NCBI RefSeq assembly: GCF_000948415.1
Contig: NZ_JYII01000012.1
Location: 744,001 to 808,000, forward strand
Reading direction: 5' to 3'
Length of the DNA: 64,000 nucleotides
Origin: Thalassospira sp. HJ
GTDB lineage: Bacteria > Pseudomonadota > Alphaproteobacteria > Rhodospirillales > Thalassospiraceae
Shown: positions 26,709 through 35,927 of the stretch, piece after piece
How the letters are laid out: every line of letters begins with the position of its first letter
Position numbering within the stretch: position 1 is the first letter of the stretch
Translations under genes and position numbers: made by a program
Notes under the pieces: generated by a model
What the model saw: only the letters and a program-made list of their open reading frames with translations
Databases searched by the model: none
What the model was told of the DNA's origin: nothing

Positions 26709-27929
26709 ATGAATGAAGTAATCTCTTATACGAAACGGCCTGAATTGATGTCCTTCACCATGCCGATCGTGGCTGTGTTGGGTGCGATGTTCGGCTTCGT
26801 GACCGGCAACATCTTCGGGAGCCCGTGGATCGGGTTCCTGCTGGGGGCCATCGTTGGTGCGGCTCTGGCATTCCTCTTCTCGAAAATCACCAATATCAAA
26901 AGCAAACCGAAAACCCTCGGTTCCGGCGTTGTCTTTGGTGTTGTTGGCCTGATTTTTGGTGGTCTTGGTGGCCTGTTTGGCGGTTTCCTCGTCGGTATCT
27001 CGATGGGCTGGTTTGCAAACTGGGTTGGCAGCGGTAAATACCGTGCGGGTGTGCCGATCTATTACACGCCGGGTCAGGTTCTTTGGCACAACACGTTCAT
27101 GTTCATCTGTGCGTTTGTGTTCTTCTTCCTGATCGCGCCGCTTCTGCCGGTGATCTGGCTAAGCTTCAATGCCGAGAACTTCTTTACCTTCACGCCTGAA
27201 ATGCTGAGCTTCAAGGCAGAGGGTTATAGCCTCAAGCATTATCGCGATTTCCTCGGTACCGACGAATGGATGGTGCCGCTCAAGAACTCGCTGATCATTG
27301 CACCGATTGCGACGCTGATTTCGGTTTCGCTGGGTACGCTCGCTGCGATCGGTCTTAGCCAGTCGCACGTCCCGGGTCGTCAGGCGATGATGGCGGTTCT
27401 GATTTCACCGATGATCGTGCCGCTGATCATCTCGGCGACGGGTATGTTCTTCTTCTATGCGCCGCTGGGCAACTGGCTTGAACTCCAACTGGGGCTCAAC
27501 CAGGCCTTTGTCGGCTACGTGAAGGTGATCCTGGCGCACGCTGTTCTGGGTATTCCGTTCGTGATTATCACGGTGACGGCAACGCTTGTCGGCTTTGACA
27601 AGTCACTGACCCGTGCGGCAGCAAACATGGGTGCAAACCCGGTTACCACCTTCTTCAAGGTTCAGATGCCTCTGATCCTGCCGGGTGTGATTTCTGGCGG
27701 CCTGTTCGCCTTCATCACTTCGTTTGACGAAGTGGTTGTTGTGCTGTTCGTCGGTTCTGCCCGTCAGCAGACCCTGCCATGGCAGATGTATACCGGCCTG
27801 CGTGAACAGATTTCACCGACTATTCTGGCAGCCGCTACCATCCTTGTGTCGGTTTCGATCTTGCTGCTGCTGACCGTGGAACTGCTGCGTCGTCGTTCCG
27901 AACGCCTGCGTGGTATGAGCCCGGGCTAA
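26709..27929 (+). CDS. ABC permease, PotC-like, with Gly-rich N-terminal membrane extension
   Basis: A 406-residue inner-membrane permease. The first 110 or so residues are an extra hydrophobic, Gly-rich region with GxxxG-type repeats (WIGFLLGAIVGAALAFLF, GLIFGGLGGLFGGFLVG), likely three or four helices. The conventional PotC-like core starts near residue 125 (NTFMFICAFVFFFLIAPLLP). Its EAA loop is LTRAAANMGANPVTTFFKVQMPLI. AAGG precedes the ATG. It is paired with the previous permease in one translocation channel. A terminator at 27976-28016 ends the operon. Confidence 0.88.
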   Translation: MNEVISYTKRPELMSFTMPIVAVLGAMFGFVTGNIFGSPWIGFLLGAIVGAALAFLFSKITNIKSKPKTLGSGVVFGVVGLIFGGLGGLFGGFLVGISMGWFANWVGSGKYRAGVPIYYTPGQVLWHNTFMFICAFVFFFLIAPLLPVIWLSFNAENFFTFTPEMLSFKAEGYSLKHYRDFLGTDEWMVPLKNSLIIAPIATLISVSLGTLAAIGLSQSHVPGRQAMMAVLISPMIVPLIISATGMFFFYAPLGNWLELQLGLNQAFVGYVKVILAHAVLGIPFVIITVTATLVGFDKSLTRAAANMGANPVTTFFKVQMPLILPGVISGGLFAFITSFDEVVVVLFVGSARQQTLPWQMYTGLREQISPTILAAATILVSVSILLLLTVELLRRRSERLRGMSPG

Positions 27930-27975
27930 GCTGATAAGTCTCTCTGTCCCCTCATGCGGGGCAGGTCAAAACACG

Positions 27976-28016
27976 AAACAGGCCGGCAACGTTTTCGTTG
28001 TCGGCCTGTTTGTTTT
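27976..28016 (+). terminator. Rho-independent terminator of the importer operon
   Basis: A 15-bp stem with one G-T pair (27976-27990 with 27997-28011), loop GTTTTC, then TGTTTTC. Confidence 0.8.
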
Positions 28017-28163
28017 CATATGCGACGATCCGATCATGGCAGGCGATATTTTTGCGTATGGGCGTTTAATCGGCCAGACAGCCCGACAACAGCCGTTCTT
28101 GATCATTTCCAACCCTTGCGGCAGGGGCGGCAGGGTGCTAGTTTCCGCGCTGTAATTCACGTT

Positions 28164-28191
28164 CCGGCAGAGTTCTGTCTGCCGGGTTTTT
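28164..28191 (+). promoter_or_regulatory. Terminator-like hairpin in the gatC leader
   Basis: A perfect 8-bp stem (28164-28171 with 28178-28185), 6-base loop, then G and five Ts. It lies 28 bases before the gatC ATG and 150 bases after the previous operon's own terminator, so it is probably in the gatCAB leader, where it could act as an attenuator. Confidence 0.45.
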
Positions 28192-28218
28192 GTCATTCCT
28201 TAAGAGAGACTTTCATCC

Positions 28219-28509
28219 ATGTCGTCTTTGGATAAGGAAACAGTTCGCCGTATCGCCTATCTGTCGCGTATTAACGTGTCCGAAGAAGGCCTTTCCGAAC
28301 TGGCGGGAGATCTGACCCGTATCCTCGATTTCGTCGAGGAACTGCAAGAAGTCGATGTTGAAGGCTGTGAGCCGCTGACATCTGTTGCCGATCTGACCCT
28401 GCCGCTGCGCAAGGACGAAGTCACCGATGGCAATATCCAGCAAAAAGTGCTGTCAAACGCACCGATGACCGATGCTGGCTGTTTTGTTGTGCCCAAGGTG
28501 GTTGAATAA
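28219..28509 (+). CDS. gatC: Asp/Glu-tRNA amidotransferase subunit GatC
   Basis: A 96-residue small subunit that stabilises GatA and its contact with GatB. Family features: [15 protein letters not shown] at the N-terminus, [18 protein letters not shown] in the middle, and the extended C-terminal segment with LRKDEV and a final VPKVVE. It is the first gene of gatCAB. AGAGAG lies about 10 bases upstream. The stop TAA shares one base with the gatA ATG, so translation is coupled. Confidence 0.95.
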   Translation: MSSLDKETVRRIAYLSRINVSEEGLSELAGDLTRILDFVEELQEVDVEGCEPLTSVADLTLPLRKDEVTDGNIQQKVLSNAPMTDAGCFVVPKVVE

Positions 28510-29987
28510 TGACTGATCTGACAAAGCTGACACTTGCAGAGGCCCGCGACGGGCTTGCAAAGGGTGATTATACCTCGGTCGAACTGACCGAAGCACACCT
28601 GAAATCGATGGACGCGCATCGCAATCTGAATGCGTACATCACTGAAACCCCGGAAAAGGCCATGGAAATGGCCAAGGCATCTGATGCCAAGCGCGCCAAG
28701 GGCAGTGCTGGCAAGATGGAAGGCCTGCCGATTGCGGTCAAAGACCTGTTCTGCACCGAAGGTGTCCAGACCACGGCGGCATCGCACATCCTCGAAGGTT
28801 TCAAACCGGAATATGAATCCACCGTCACCAGCAACCTGTTCGGTAATGGTGCTGTGATGCTGGGCAAGGCGAACCTTGATGAGTTCGCCATGGGCTCGTC
28901 CAACACGTCGTCTTATTACGGCAACGTGGTCAACCCTTGGAAAGACAAATCCGGCAAGGATCTGGTTCCGGGTGGCTCGTCTGGTGGTTCGGCCGCGGCC
29001 GTTGCTGCCAACATGGCGCTTGCCGCGACCGGTACCGATACCGGTGGTTCGATCCGTCAGCCGGCATCCTATTGCGGTATTGTTGGCCTGAAGCCGACTT
29101 ATGGTCGCTGCTCTCGCTGGGGCATTGTTGCCTTTGCAAGCTCGCTTGATCAGGCAGGGCCGATGACCAAAACCGTGCGCGATGCAGCGATTATGCTGGG
29201 TTCGATGGCCGGTCACGACGCCAAGGACAGCACGTCTGCACCTATTGCTGTGCCTGATTTCGAAGCTGCCCTTACTGGCGACATTCGTGGCATGAAAATC
29301 GGTATTCCGAAGGAATATCGCGTTGATGGCATGCCCGAAGAAATCAGCAAGCTTTGGGACGATGGTGTTGCCATGCTGTGCGATGCCGGTGCCGAAGTGG
29401 TCGATGTAACCCTGCCGCACACCAAATATGCGCTGGGTACCTATTACATCGTTGCCCCGGCAGAGGCGTCCTCGAACCTCGCACGTTATGACGGTCTGCG
29501 TTATGGCCAGCGTGTCATGGATGAAGGCGACAGCCTTGATGACATGTACATGAAGTCGCGCGCGGCCGGTTTCGGCAAGGAAGTCCAGCGCCGTATCATG
29601 ATCGGTACCTATGTCCTGTCGGCTGGTTACTATGACGCCTACTACAACAAGGCGCTTAAAGTCCGTCGTCGCATTTATCAGGATTTCGAAGGTGCGTTTG
29701 GTCAGGTCGATGCGATCCTGACGCCGACCGCACCGTCTGCGGCCTTTGCCATTGGCGAAAACGAAGGTGATCCGGTCAAGATGTATCTCAATGACGTCTT
29801 TACCGTTCCGGCAAGCCTTGCGGGTCTTCCGGGCCTTTCGGTGCCGACCGGTCTTTCGGCCTCGGGGCTGCCGCTTGGCCTGCAGCTGATTGGCAAACCG
29901 TTTGATGAAGAAACCGTTCTGCGTGTTGGTGGCGTGCTCGAAGGTGCGGCCAACTTTACCGCAAAACCTGCCGGGCAGGAGGGCTGA
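28509..29987 (+). CDS. gatA: Asp/Glu-tRNA amidotransferase subunit GatA
   Basis: A 492-residue amidase-signature enzyme that frees ammonia from glutamine for the conversion of misacylated Glu-tRNA(Gln) or Asp-tRNA(Asn). The Ser-cisSer-Lys triad is visible: Lys78 in PIAVKDLFC, cis-Ser157 in [13 protein letters not shown] and Ser181 in [22 protein letters not shown] and the C-terminal [13 protein letters not shown] are also typical. The ATG overlaps the gatC stop by one base. Its presence implies that this organism lacks either a GlnRS or AsnRS route, or both. Confidence 0.97.
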   Translation: MTDLTKLTLAEARDGLAKGDYTSVELTEAHLKSMDAHRNLNAYITETPEKAMEMAKASDAKRAKGSAGKMEGLPIAVKDLFCTEGVQTTAASHILEGFKPEYESTVTSNLFGNGAVMLGKANLDEFAMGSSNTSSYYGNVVNPWKDKSGKDLVPGGSSGGSAAAVAANMALAATGTDTGGSIRQPASYCGIVGLKPTYGRCSRWGIVAFASSLDQAGPMTKTVRDAAIMLGSMAGHDAKDSTSAPIAVPDFEAALTGDIRGMKIGIPKEYRVDGMPEEISKLWDDGVAMLCDAGAEVVDVTLPHTKYALGTYYIVAPAEASSNLARYDGLRYGQRVMDEGDSLDDMYMKSRAAGFGKEVQRRIMIGTYVLSAGYYDAYYNKALKVRRRIYQDFEGAFGQVDAILTPTAPSAAFAIGENEGDPVKMYLNDVFTVPASLAGLPGLSVPTGLSASGLPLGLQLIGKPFDEETVLRVGGVLEGAANFTAKPAGQEG

Positions 29988-29990
29988 TCC

Positions 29991-31445
29991 ATGAGCTATA
30001 TTCTTGAAGGTTCAACCGGCCCTTGGGAAATCGTTGTCGGTCTGGAAGTCCACTGCCAGGTGATTTCGCAGTCCAAGCTGTTTTCCGGTGCATCGACGAA
30101 GTTCGGTAATGATCCCAACAGCAACGTTAGCCTCGTTGACGCGGCCATGCCGGGCATGCTTCCTGTCGTGAACGCAGAATGCGTGCGTCAGGCGGTTAAA
30201 ACCGGTCTTGGCCTTAAGGCAAAGATCAATAAGGAAAGCGTTTTTGCCCGCAAAAACTATTTCTATGCTGATCTGCCGCAGGGCTACCAGATTTCGCAGT
30301 TCGACAAACCGATTGTCGGCGAAGGCACGATCATTCTTGATATGCCGGATGGTTCGACCAAGTCGGTTGGCATTGAACGTCTGCATCTTGAACAGGATGC
30401 CGGTAAATCGATGCATGATCAGGACCCGAAATATTCGCATATCGACCTGAACCGTTCGGGTGTTGCGTTGATGGAAATCGTTTCCATGCCTGATATCCGT
30501 TCGCCGGAAGAAGCCGGTGCGTATCTGACCAAGCTGCGTGCGATTGTGCGTTATCTTGGCACCTGCGATGGCAACATGAACGAAGGCTCCATGCGTTGCG
30601 ATGCCAACGTTTCTGTCCGTCGTCCGGGTGAAGGTTTTGGCACGCGTTGCGAGATCAAGAACGTCAACTCCATCCGTTTCGTGATGCAGGCGATCGAGAT
30701 CGAAGCAAAACGCCAGATCGAAGTGATCGAAGGTGGCGGCGAAATCCAGCAGGAAACCCGTCTCTATGATCAGCGTCTGGGCGAAACCCGCTCGATGCGT
30801 TCCAAGGAAATGGCTCATGACTATCGCTATTTCCCGGATCCGGACCTGCTGCCGCTGGTCTTTGATGACGCGTTCGTTTCGGAAATCGAAAAAGAACTGC
30901 CGGAACTGCCGGACGAGAAAAAAGCCCGTTTCATGCGTGAAAACGGCCTGTCGGCATATGATGCCGGTGTTCTTGTCGCAGAAAAGGAAAAGGCTGATTA
31001 CTACGAAGTCGTTGCCAAGGGCCGTGATGGCAAACTGGCGGCGAACTGGGTGATCACCAACCTGTTCGGTGCGCTGAACAAGGCGGAAGTCGGTATCGCC
31101 GAAAGCCCGGTAACGGCCGAAAACCTTGGCAAGCTGATCGACTTGATCTCGAACGACACCATTTCTGGCCGTATCGCCAAGGATGTCTTTGAAATCATGA
31201 TCGAAACCGGCGGTGATCCGGAAAAGATCGTTGAGGAAAAAGGTCTTAAACAGATCACCGATACCGGTGCCATTGAGACGGCGATTGACGAAGTCATTGC
31301 CGCGAACCCGGACAAGGTTGAAGAGATTCGTGCTGGTAAGGACAAAATGCTTGGCTGGTTCGTCGGTCAGGTCATGAAATCCACGGGCGGCAAGGCCAAC
31401 CCGGGCATGGTCAACAAACTGCTGCGTGACAAGATCCTCGGCTGA
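29991..31445 (+). CDS. gatB: Asp/Glu-tRNA amidotransferase subunit GatB
   Basis: A 484-residue subunit that binds the misacylated tRNA, activates the glutamyl or aspartyl end with ATP and transfers ammonia from GatA. Seen: [12 protein letters not shown] at the N-terminus, [16 protein letters not shown], the metal-site region [21 protein letters not shown], and [20 protein letters not shown]. The C-terminal YqeY-like helical tail (about 400-484) is complete. It starts 4 bases after gatA and ends in a strong terminator. Confidence 0.97.
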   Translation: MSYILEGSTGPWEIVVGLEVHCQVISQSKLFSGASTKFGNDPNSNVSLVDAAMPGMLPVVNAECVRQAVKTGLGLKAKINKESVFARKNYFYADLPQGYQISQFDKPIVGEGTIILDMPDGSTKSVGIERLHLEQDAGKSMHDQDPKYSHIDLNRSGVALMEIVSMPDIRSPEEAGAYLTKLRAIVRYLGTCDGNMNEGSMRCDANVSVRRPGEGFGTRCEIKNVNSIRFVMQAIEIEAKRQIEVIEGGGEIQQETRLYDQRLGETRSMRSKEMAHDYRYFPDPDLLPLVFDDAFVSEIEKELPELPDEKKARFMRENGLSAYDAGVLVAEKEKADYYEVVAKGRDGKLAANWVITNLFGALNKAEVGIAESPVTAENLGKLIDLISNDTISGRIAKDVFEIMIETGGDPEKIVEEKGLKQITDTGAIETAIDEVIAANPDKVEEIRAGKDKMLGWFVGQVMKSTGGKANPGMVNKLLRDKILG

Positions 31446-31467
31446 TCCTATTCATCAGACCAAAGAA

Positions 31468-31495
31468 AAAGCCGCCCGATTGGGCGGCTTTTTTT
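31468..31495. terminator. Rho-independent terminator after gatCAB
   Basis: A perfect 10-bp stem (31468-31477 with 31482-31491), loop GATT, followed by a T run to 31495. Flanking As mean it can also serve the convergent copper-chaperone gene. Confidence 0.9.
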
Positions 31496-31512
31496 GTGTG
31501 AGGATTGGAAGT

Positions 31513-31713
31513 TTAACCTTCAATCACCTGTGCCGGGTAACCGGCCTTGTCGATGGCAGCGATGAGGGCTGCTTCATCGGGCGTGCCTGAGACAGCCAGT
31601 TCACCGGCTTCAAGGTCAACCTTGGCGTCAACGACGCCGGGTACATTTTGGGATGCCTTGGTCACCGCGTTTGCGCAGTGACCGCAGCTCATGTTTTCGA
31701 CTTTCAGGCGCAT
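31513..31713 (-). CDS. Heavy-metal-associated (CopZ/Atx1-like) chaperone
   Basis: A 66-residue ferredoxin-like HMA domain protein. The metal site is MSCGHC (residues 8-13), with Cys10 and Cys13 as the thiol ligands for Cu(I). The rest follows the CopZ pattern (VDLEAGELAVSG, ALIAAIDKAGYP). It probably carries copper in the cytoplasm to a P-type ATPase, which is not in this window. GGAGGTG lies 5 bases before the ATG. It is a lone gene between gatB and the DJ-1 gene. Confidence 0.92.
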   Translation of the reverse strand: MRLKVENMSCGHCANAVTKASQNVPGVVDAKVDLEAGELAVSGTPDEAALIAAIDKAGYPAQVIEG

Positions 31714-31782
31714 GTTTCACCTCCGTAGGATTCGTTTTATGGAAGGAACATACGCCTTCCAGTGGCTGGAAGGTCAAGCGAT

Positions 31783-32463
31783 TTAAGCAGAAAGCAGTTT
31801 CAGTACAGCGTCTGCTGTCTCTTCACTGGATGCCGGGTTCTGTCCGGTAACCAGTTTGCCATCGACAACCGTGAAGGACGCCCAGTTTTCGGCGCGTTCA
31901 AAGGTTGCGCCCTGCTTTTTGAACTCGTCTTCGATTGAAATCGGAACGAAGTTTTCAAGTCCGACGGCTTTTTCTTCGTCATTGGTGAAGCTGGTGACTT
32001 TCTTGCCTGCGACCAATGGTTTTCCGTCTGTGCTCTTGGCGCCAACAAGGGCAGCCGGGCCATGGCAGACTGCCGCGACCGGTTTGTCCTGTGCGGTGAA
32101 GGCTTCGATCAGGGCAATTGATTTGGTGTCGTTTGCAAGATCCCAAAGCGGGCCATGGCCGCCCGGATAGAACAGGGCGTCAAAGTCATCGGCCTTTAGG
32201 TCATCAAGCGTGCCCGTGTTGGCAAATGCCGCCTGAGCATCTGCATCATTTTCAAAACGTTTGGTCGCATCGGTCAGGGCGTCTGGCACCTGACTATTGG
32301 GATCAAGCGGCGGCTGTCCGCCCTTGGGGGAGGCAAGGGTGATCTCGGCACCAGCATCAAGGAAGCGGTAATAGGGGGCGGCAAACTCTTCAAGCCAGAT
32401 CCCTGTCTTGTGACCGGTATCACCCATTTTATCGTGCGAGGTAACAATCATCAGAATACGCAT
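31783..32463 (-). CDS. DJ-1/PfpI family protein (Hsp31/class I GATase-like)
   Basis: A 226-residue cytoplasmic protein. The nucleophile elbow is AAVCHGPAALVGA with the reactive Cys. The upstream FYPGGHGPLWDL supplies the oxyanion and acidic part, and TSFTNDEEKAVGL with PISIEDEF matches the Hsp31/YhbO-like branch. Members act as glutathione-independent glyoxalases or deglycases, or as general stress proteins; the exact activity is unknown. GGAGGA lies 4-5 bases before the ATG. It is divergent from a LysR gene, which may control it. Confidence 0.88.
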   Translation of the reverse strand: MRILMIVTSHDKMGDTGHKTGIWLEEFAAPYYRFLDAGAEITLASPKGGQPPLDPNSQVPDALTDATKRFENDADAQAAFANTGTLDDLKADDFDALFYPGGHGPLWDLANDTKSIALIEAFTAQDKPVAAVCHGPAALVGAKSTDGKPLVAGKKVTSFTNDEEKAVGLENFVPISIEDEFKKQGATFERAENWASFTVVDGKLVTGQNPASSEETADAVLKLLSA

Positions 32464-32569
32464 CAGGTCCTCCGTGTGTGGATTTCATTTGCCCCGATGG
32501 TATCTGGCTGAGTAATTTTGCGTTAGAGTGAATAATTGGACAGATTGTCAAAATATTTGAGCGTATAAA

Positions 32570-33481
32570 ATGTCAGCACTTGATGAAGTCAGGGCGATGA
32601 TGATCTTTGCCCGCGTGGTTGATGAAGGCGGGTTTTCCGCAGCAGCCCGCAAAATGGGGCTCAGCCGTGCTGCCATATCCCATCAAATCCGCCAGCTTGA
32701 GGCTAAACTTGGCGTGCCGTTGCTCCGCCGAAGCACACGCACCTTCAGCCTGACCGACGCCGGCGCAAGGTATTACGACAGTTGCCGGACCATCACGCTC
32801 GAAGCCGAAGCAGCCCGCAAACGGGTTGAGGAATTGCGTGACGAGCCCGTTGGTAAAATTTCCATCACGTCTTCGGTACACCTCGGCAATTTACGGATCG
32901 TTCCCATTCTGAATCGCTTTCGGCAGACATATCCGGACGTCGCAATCGATGTGCATTTAAGCGACGAGGTTGTTGATCTGATCAAGTTGGGCATTGATAT
33001 CGGCATTCGGTCCGGTCCGCTTAAAAGTTCGGACCTCAAAAGCTTCAAGCTTTATCAGACCCGGCGAATTATCTGTGCCAGCCCGGCATATCTTGAACGG
33101 GTCGGTGCCCCCGAAACCGTCGATGAGTTGGCGAGCCATGACTGGGTGATGTATAGCCGCGTACCGGAAACCCTGACCTTGATGTGTGATGGCGCGGAAC
33201 AGAAAGTCCGGGTCAAAGGCAATGTCCGGGTCGACAACGCGACTGCCCGTTTGCAGTTCATGCGCGGTGGGCACGGTCTTTCGGTGGTGCCGCTTTGCGA
33301 TATTCAGGATGAAATCAGGGATGGCAGGCTGGTTTGGGTGTTGCCGGATTGCAGGCTTCCGGATTTGGAGATTTATGCTGTTTTCGCCGCAGGTGTGACA
33401 CGCAGTGCCAAGATCCAGTCGCTGCTGGAATTCATGCGTAACGACATGCGCGATATTGATATTTCGCGCAATGGCGGCTGA
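32570..33481 (+). CDS. LysR-family transcriptional regulator
   Basis: A 303-residue regulator. The N-terminal winged helix (about 1-65) carries GFSAAARKMGLSRAAISHQI and LEAKLGVPLLRRSTRTFSLT. The C-terminal periplasmic-binding-like effector domain starts near residue 95 (GKISITSSVHLGN). The AaeR/DmlR-like sequence pattern does not reveal an effector. It is divergent from the DJ-1/PfpI gene across a 106-base gap that contains GACA-N3-TGTC, so that gene is the most likely target. The ATG at 32570 fits the usual LysR start. Confidence 0.9.
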   Translation: MSALDEVRAMMIFARVVDEGGFSAAARKMGLSRAAISHQIRQLEAKLGVPLLRRSTRTFSLTDAGARYYDSCRTITLEAEAARKRVEELRDEPVGKISITSSVHLGNLRIVPILNRFRQTYPDVAIDVHLSDEVVDLIKLGIDIGIRSGPLKSSDLKSFKLYQTRRIICASPAYLERVGAPETVDELASHDWVMYSRVPETLTLMCDGAEQKVRVKGNVRVDNATARLQFMRGGHGLSVVPLCDIQDEIRDGRLVWVLPDCRLPDLEIYAVFAAGVTRSAKIQSLLEFMRNDMRDIDISRNGG

Positions 33482-33550
33482 GTGCCGCTTCGCTGTATTG
33501 ATCAATCGTGAATGATCGGGTATTTCCGTTCTGACTTGATCGGGGGACCC

Positions 33551-34129
33551 ATGGCCAATCTGTTTTTCTACTACTCGTCGATGAATGCGGGGAAATCGAC
33601 CACGCTGCTGCAGGCGAGCTTCAATTACCGTGAACGCGGCATGGAAACGTTGCTGATGACAGTTGCGTTTGATGACCGCTTCGGGGAAGGCAAGATTGCC
33701 TCGCGCATTGGGCTGGAAGCCCCGGCACTTCTGTTTGACGCCAACACCGATATGACCGCCCTGATCCTTGAACAGATTGAAAAGGGCAAGGTCGATTGCG
33801 TCCTGATTGACGAGGCGCAGTTCCTGTCAAAAGATCAGGTCTGGCAGCTTTCCGATATCGCTGACATTCATGGCATTCCGGTGCTGTGCTATGGCATCCG
33901 CACCGACTTCCAGGGTCAACTTTTCGAAGGCTCCAAATGGTTGCTGGCGTGGGCGGATAAGCTCAATGAGCTTAAAACCATTTGCCATTGTGGACGCAAG
34001 GCCGGCATGGTGCTGCGCGTTGATGAAAACGGAAACCCGGTCCGCGAAGGCGCACAGGTCGAAATTGGCGGGAATGACCGTTATGTCCCGGTCTGCCGCC
34101 GCCATTTCAAGGAAGCTATGGGCGAATAG
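33551..34129 (+). CDS. tdk: Thymidine kinase
   Basis: A 192-residue type II thymidine kinase that phosphorylates thymidine with ATP in the salvage pathway. The P-loop [10 protein letters not shown] (residues 9-18), the LIDEAQFL lid Asp-Glu, the thymidine-binding [15 protein letters not shown] lasso region, and two zinc-binding pairs (CHCG and VCRRHF) are present. The ATG at 33551 is preceded by GGGGGA; an upstream start at 33512 would add a non-family extension. It converges on argO with a 24-base gap. Together with the deoA/pnp/cdd island it supports active nucleoside salvage. Confidence 0.96.
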   Translation: MANLFFYYSSMNAGKSTTLLQASFNYRERGMETLLMTVAFDDRFGEGKIASRIGLEAPALLFDANTDMTALILEQIEKGKVDCVLIDEAQFLSKDQVWQLSDIADIHGIPVLCYGIRTDFQGQLFEGSKWLLAWADKLNELKTICHCGRKAGMVLRVDENGNPVREGAQVEIGGNDRYVPVCRRHFKEAMGE

Positions 34130-34152
34130 GCTCTCATTGCTGCGCGTAACGT

Positions 34153-34779
34153 CTAACCGGCCATGAGAGCGCCGATCTCTGGCGCCAGCAGGCTGTAGGC
34201 TACCAGCCACATCACCCCGCACGTCAGCCCATCAATGATCTTCCACGTGATCGGGCGCGCGACATAGGGCGCAAGCCACGCCGCCCCCAGCGCAATCGCA
34301 AAGAACCAGACAAAACTGGCGCTCATGGCGCCCAGCGCAAAGCCAAGCCTTTCATCCGCCGGGTATTGCCCGCCAATGCCGCCCAGCATGACAACGGTAT
34401 CGAGGTATACATGCGGGTTTAAAAGCGTGACGGCGAGTGTGGTGCCAAGAACCGCTTTCCAGCCGGTCTTTGAGATTGCTTCCTCTGACAGTGTTTCGGT
34501 CTCAAACAAGCGCCGGAGCGCACCAAACCCGTACCAGATCAGAAACGCGCCGCCACCCCATGCCGCAATCCTTGTCAGCAGCGGGTAGGCGGCAATCAGC
34601 GTTCCAAGCCCTGCAACTCCGGCCGCAATCAGGACCGCATCACACAATGCACAGACGAAGGCCACCATCACTGGATGGTTTCGCCGCAAGCCCTGACCAA
34701 GAACAAAGGCATTCTGGGCGCCAATCGCGATGATCAGCCCGCCGCCAAGGCCAAATCCGGTGAGATAGGTTAAAAGCAT
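34153..34779 (-). CDS. argO: LysE/ArgO family amino-acid exporter
   Basis: A 208-residue membrane protein with about six helices that exports basic amino acids (arginine in E. coli ArgO, lysine in Corynebacterium LysE). Family signatures: GGGLIIAIGAQNAFVLGQGL near the start, then VCALCDAVLIAAGV and TLLNPHVYLDTVVMLGG. The ATG at 34779 has GGGAA about 9 bases upstream; the open frame above it lacks family features. It is divergent from argP, whose product activates argO in E. coli. A dyad at 34852-34880 lies between the two. Confidence 0.92.
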   Translation of the reverse strand: MLLTYLTGFGLGGGLIIAIGAQNAFVLGQGLRRNHPVMVAFVCALCDAVLIAAGVAGLGTLIAAYPLLTRIAAWGGGAFLIWYGFGALRRLFETETLSEEAISKTGWKAVLGTTLAVTLLNPHVYLDTVVMLGGIGGQYPADERLGFALGAMSASFVWFFAIALGAAWLAPYVARPITWKIIDGLTCGVMWLVAYSLLAPEIGALMAG

Positions 34780-34851
34780 TTTTCGACGTTCCCATGATGG
34801 TGATGCGTCGTTGATAACAGCTTTCAGAGTTAAGGAAATCGAATTATACTT

Positions 34852-34880
34852 ATCAATCATTAGAAAAAATAATGATTGAT
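34852..34880. promoter_or_regulatory. Dyad operator in the argO-argP intergenic region
   Basis: ATCAATCATTA (34852-34862) is repeated as its exact complement at 34870-34880, with a 7-base A-rich centre. It ends one base before the argP ATG. The T-N11-A style dyad, location and gene pair fit an ArgP-binding site that could both activate argO and repress argP. Confidence 0.6.
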
Positions 34881-34881
34881 C

Positions 34882-35781
34882 ATGCTCGATTACAAACTGG
34901 TTCAGGCCTGTGCCGAGGTTATCCATTTCGGCAGTTTCGAAAAGGCAGCACGTGCGTTGGGACTGACGCAATCAGCGGTGTCTCAGCGTGTCAAACTGCT
35001 TGAGGAACGATTGGGGCAGCCACTTATTGTCCGGGCCAAACCGATTGCTGCCACTGCGGCCGGGCAGCGATTGCTTGCGCATTATCAAAGCGTTCGCCTG
35101 CTTGAGCAGGATCTGGGTAGTGAATTGCCCGATGTGCAGCCGGAAAGCGGTTTCGGTCAGGTCACCTTGGCAGTCAATGCCGACAGTCTTGCGACCTGGT
35201 TTGTTGATGTGCCCAAGCGCCTGTTTGAACAGCTTGGCCTTCTCGTGCATCTGGTGGTCGATGATGAATCGCTTAATCATCAGTCCTTACAAGAAGGCAA
35301 CGTGGTTGGTGCGGTAAGCTTGCGCGACACACCCATTCAGGGCTGCAGGGTTCGGCCGCTTGGTTTCATGCGCTATTTCATGGTGGTTTCGCCAGAGTTT
35401 CAGGAACGATATTTCAAGGATGGGGTCACGGCGGATGCGTTGCGCGCCTGTCCGGCAGTGAACTTTTCCGAACATGACGAACTGCAAAACCAGTTTCTGC
35501 ATCAGTATTTCGGACTGAACCCTGGCGAATTCCCAGCCCACACAGTGCCAAGTTCGCAAGGGTTTGTGACCTTGGCAGAGCAAGGTGTGGCCTATGCCGT
35601 GGTTGAGCAGCATCAGGCCGAGGCGGGTTTGCGCACCGGAAAGCTTGTTCGCCCTTGTCCGTTTGAGATTGATCGACCGCTTTACTGGCATCACAAGACC
35701 ATCAACAGCCGGTTGCTTGATCAGGCCAATGAGATCGTCCTCGCGGAAGCGCGACGCCATCTGCCTGAAATAGGCATGTAA
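34882..35781 (+). CDS. argP: LysR-type regulator ArgP (IciA)
   Basis: A 299-residue LysR-family activator that senses arginine and lysine. The N-terminal helix-turn-helix reads GSFEKAARALGLTQSAVSQR and LEERLGQPLIVRAKP, matching the ArgP subfamily pattern. The C-terminal effector domain follows (about 90-299; FGQVTLAVNADSLATWF, with the LNHQSLQEGNVVGAVS segment). The ATG at 34882 is preferred over an upstream TTG. There is no Shine-Dalgarno site, since the operator dyad occupies that space. Divergent argO is the expected target. Confidence 0.92.
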   Translation: MLDYKLVQACAEVIHFGSFEKAARALGLTQSAVSQRVKLLEERLGQPLIVRAKPIAATAAGQRLLAHYQSVRLLEQDLGSELPDVQPESGFGQVTLAVNADSLATWFVDVPKRLFEQLGLLVHLVVDDESLNHQSLQEGNVVGAVSLRDTPIQGCRVRPLGFMRYFMVVSPEFQERYFKDGVTADALRACPAVNFSEHDELQNQFLHQYFGLNPGEFPAHTVPSSQGFVTLAEQGVAYAVVEQHQAEAGLRTGKLVRPCPFEIDRPLYWHHKTINSRLLDQANEIVLAEARRHLPEIGM

Positions 35782-35927
35782 AATCAGAGTTTTCTGAACA
35801 TTGTTTCGTCGCAATTGGCAAAGACATTCATAGCCGCATAGCGGCGCAATTTGACTTGTCGGTAAAAGTGTCGCTTACTTTGATGTGTGAGCCAGTCCGG
35901 ATAACGGATTGTAAAAACAGGAAAACA

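Noticed and set aside
31513..34129. Metal or stress defence island
   Set aside because: The copper chaperone, DJ-1 protein, LysR regulator and tdk have separate strands or terminators and no shared function.
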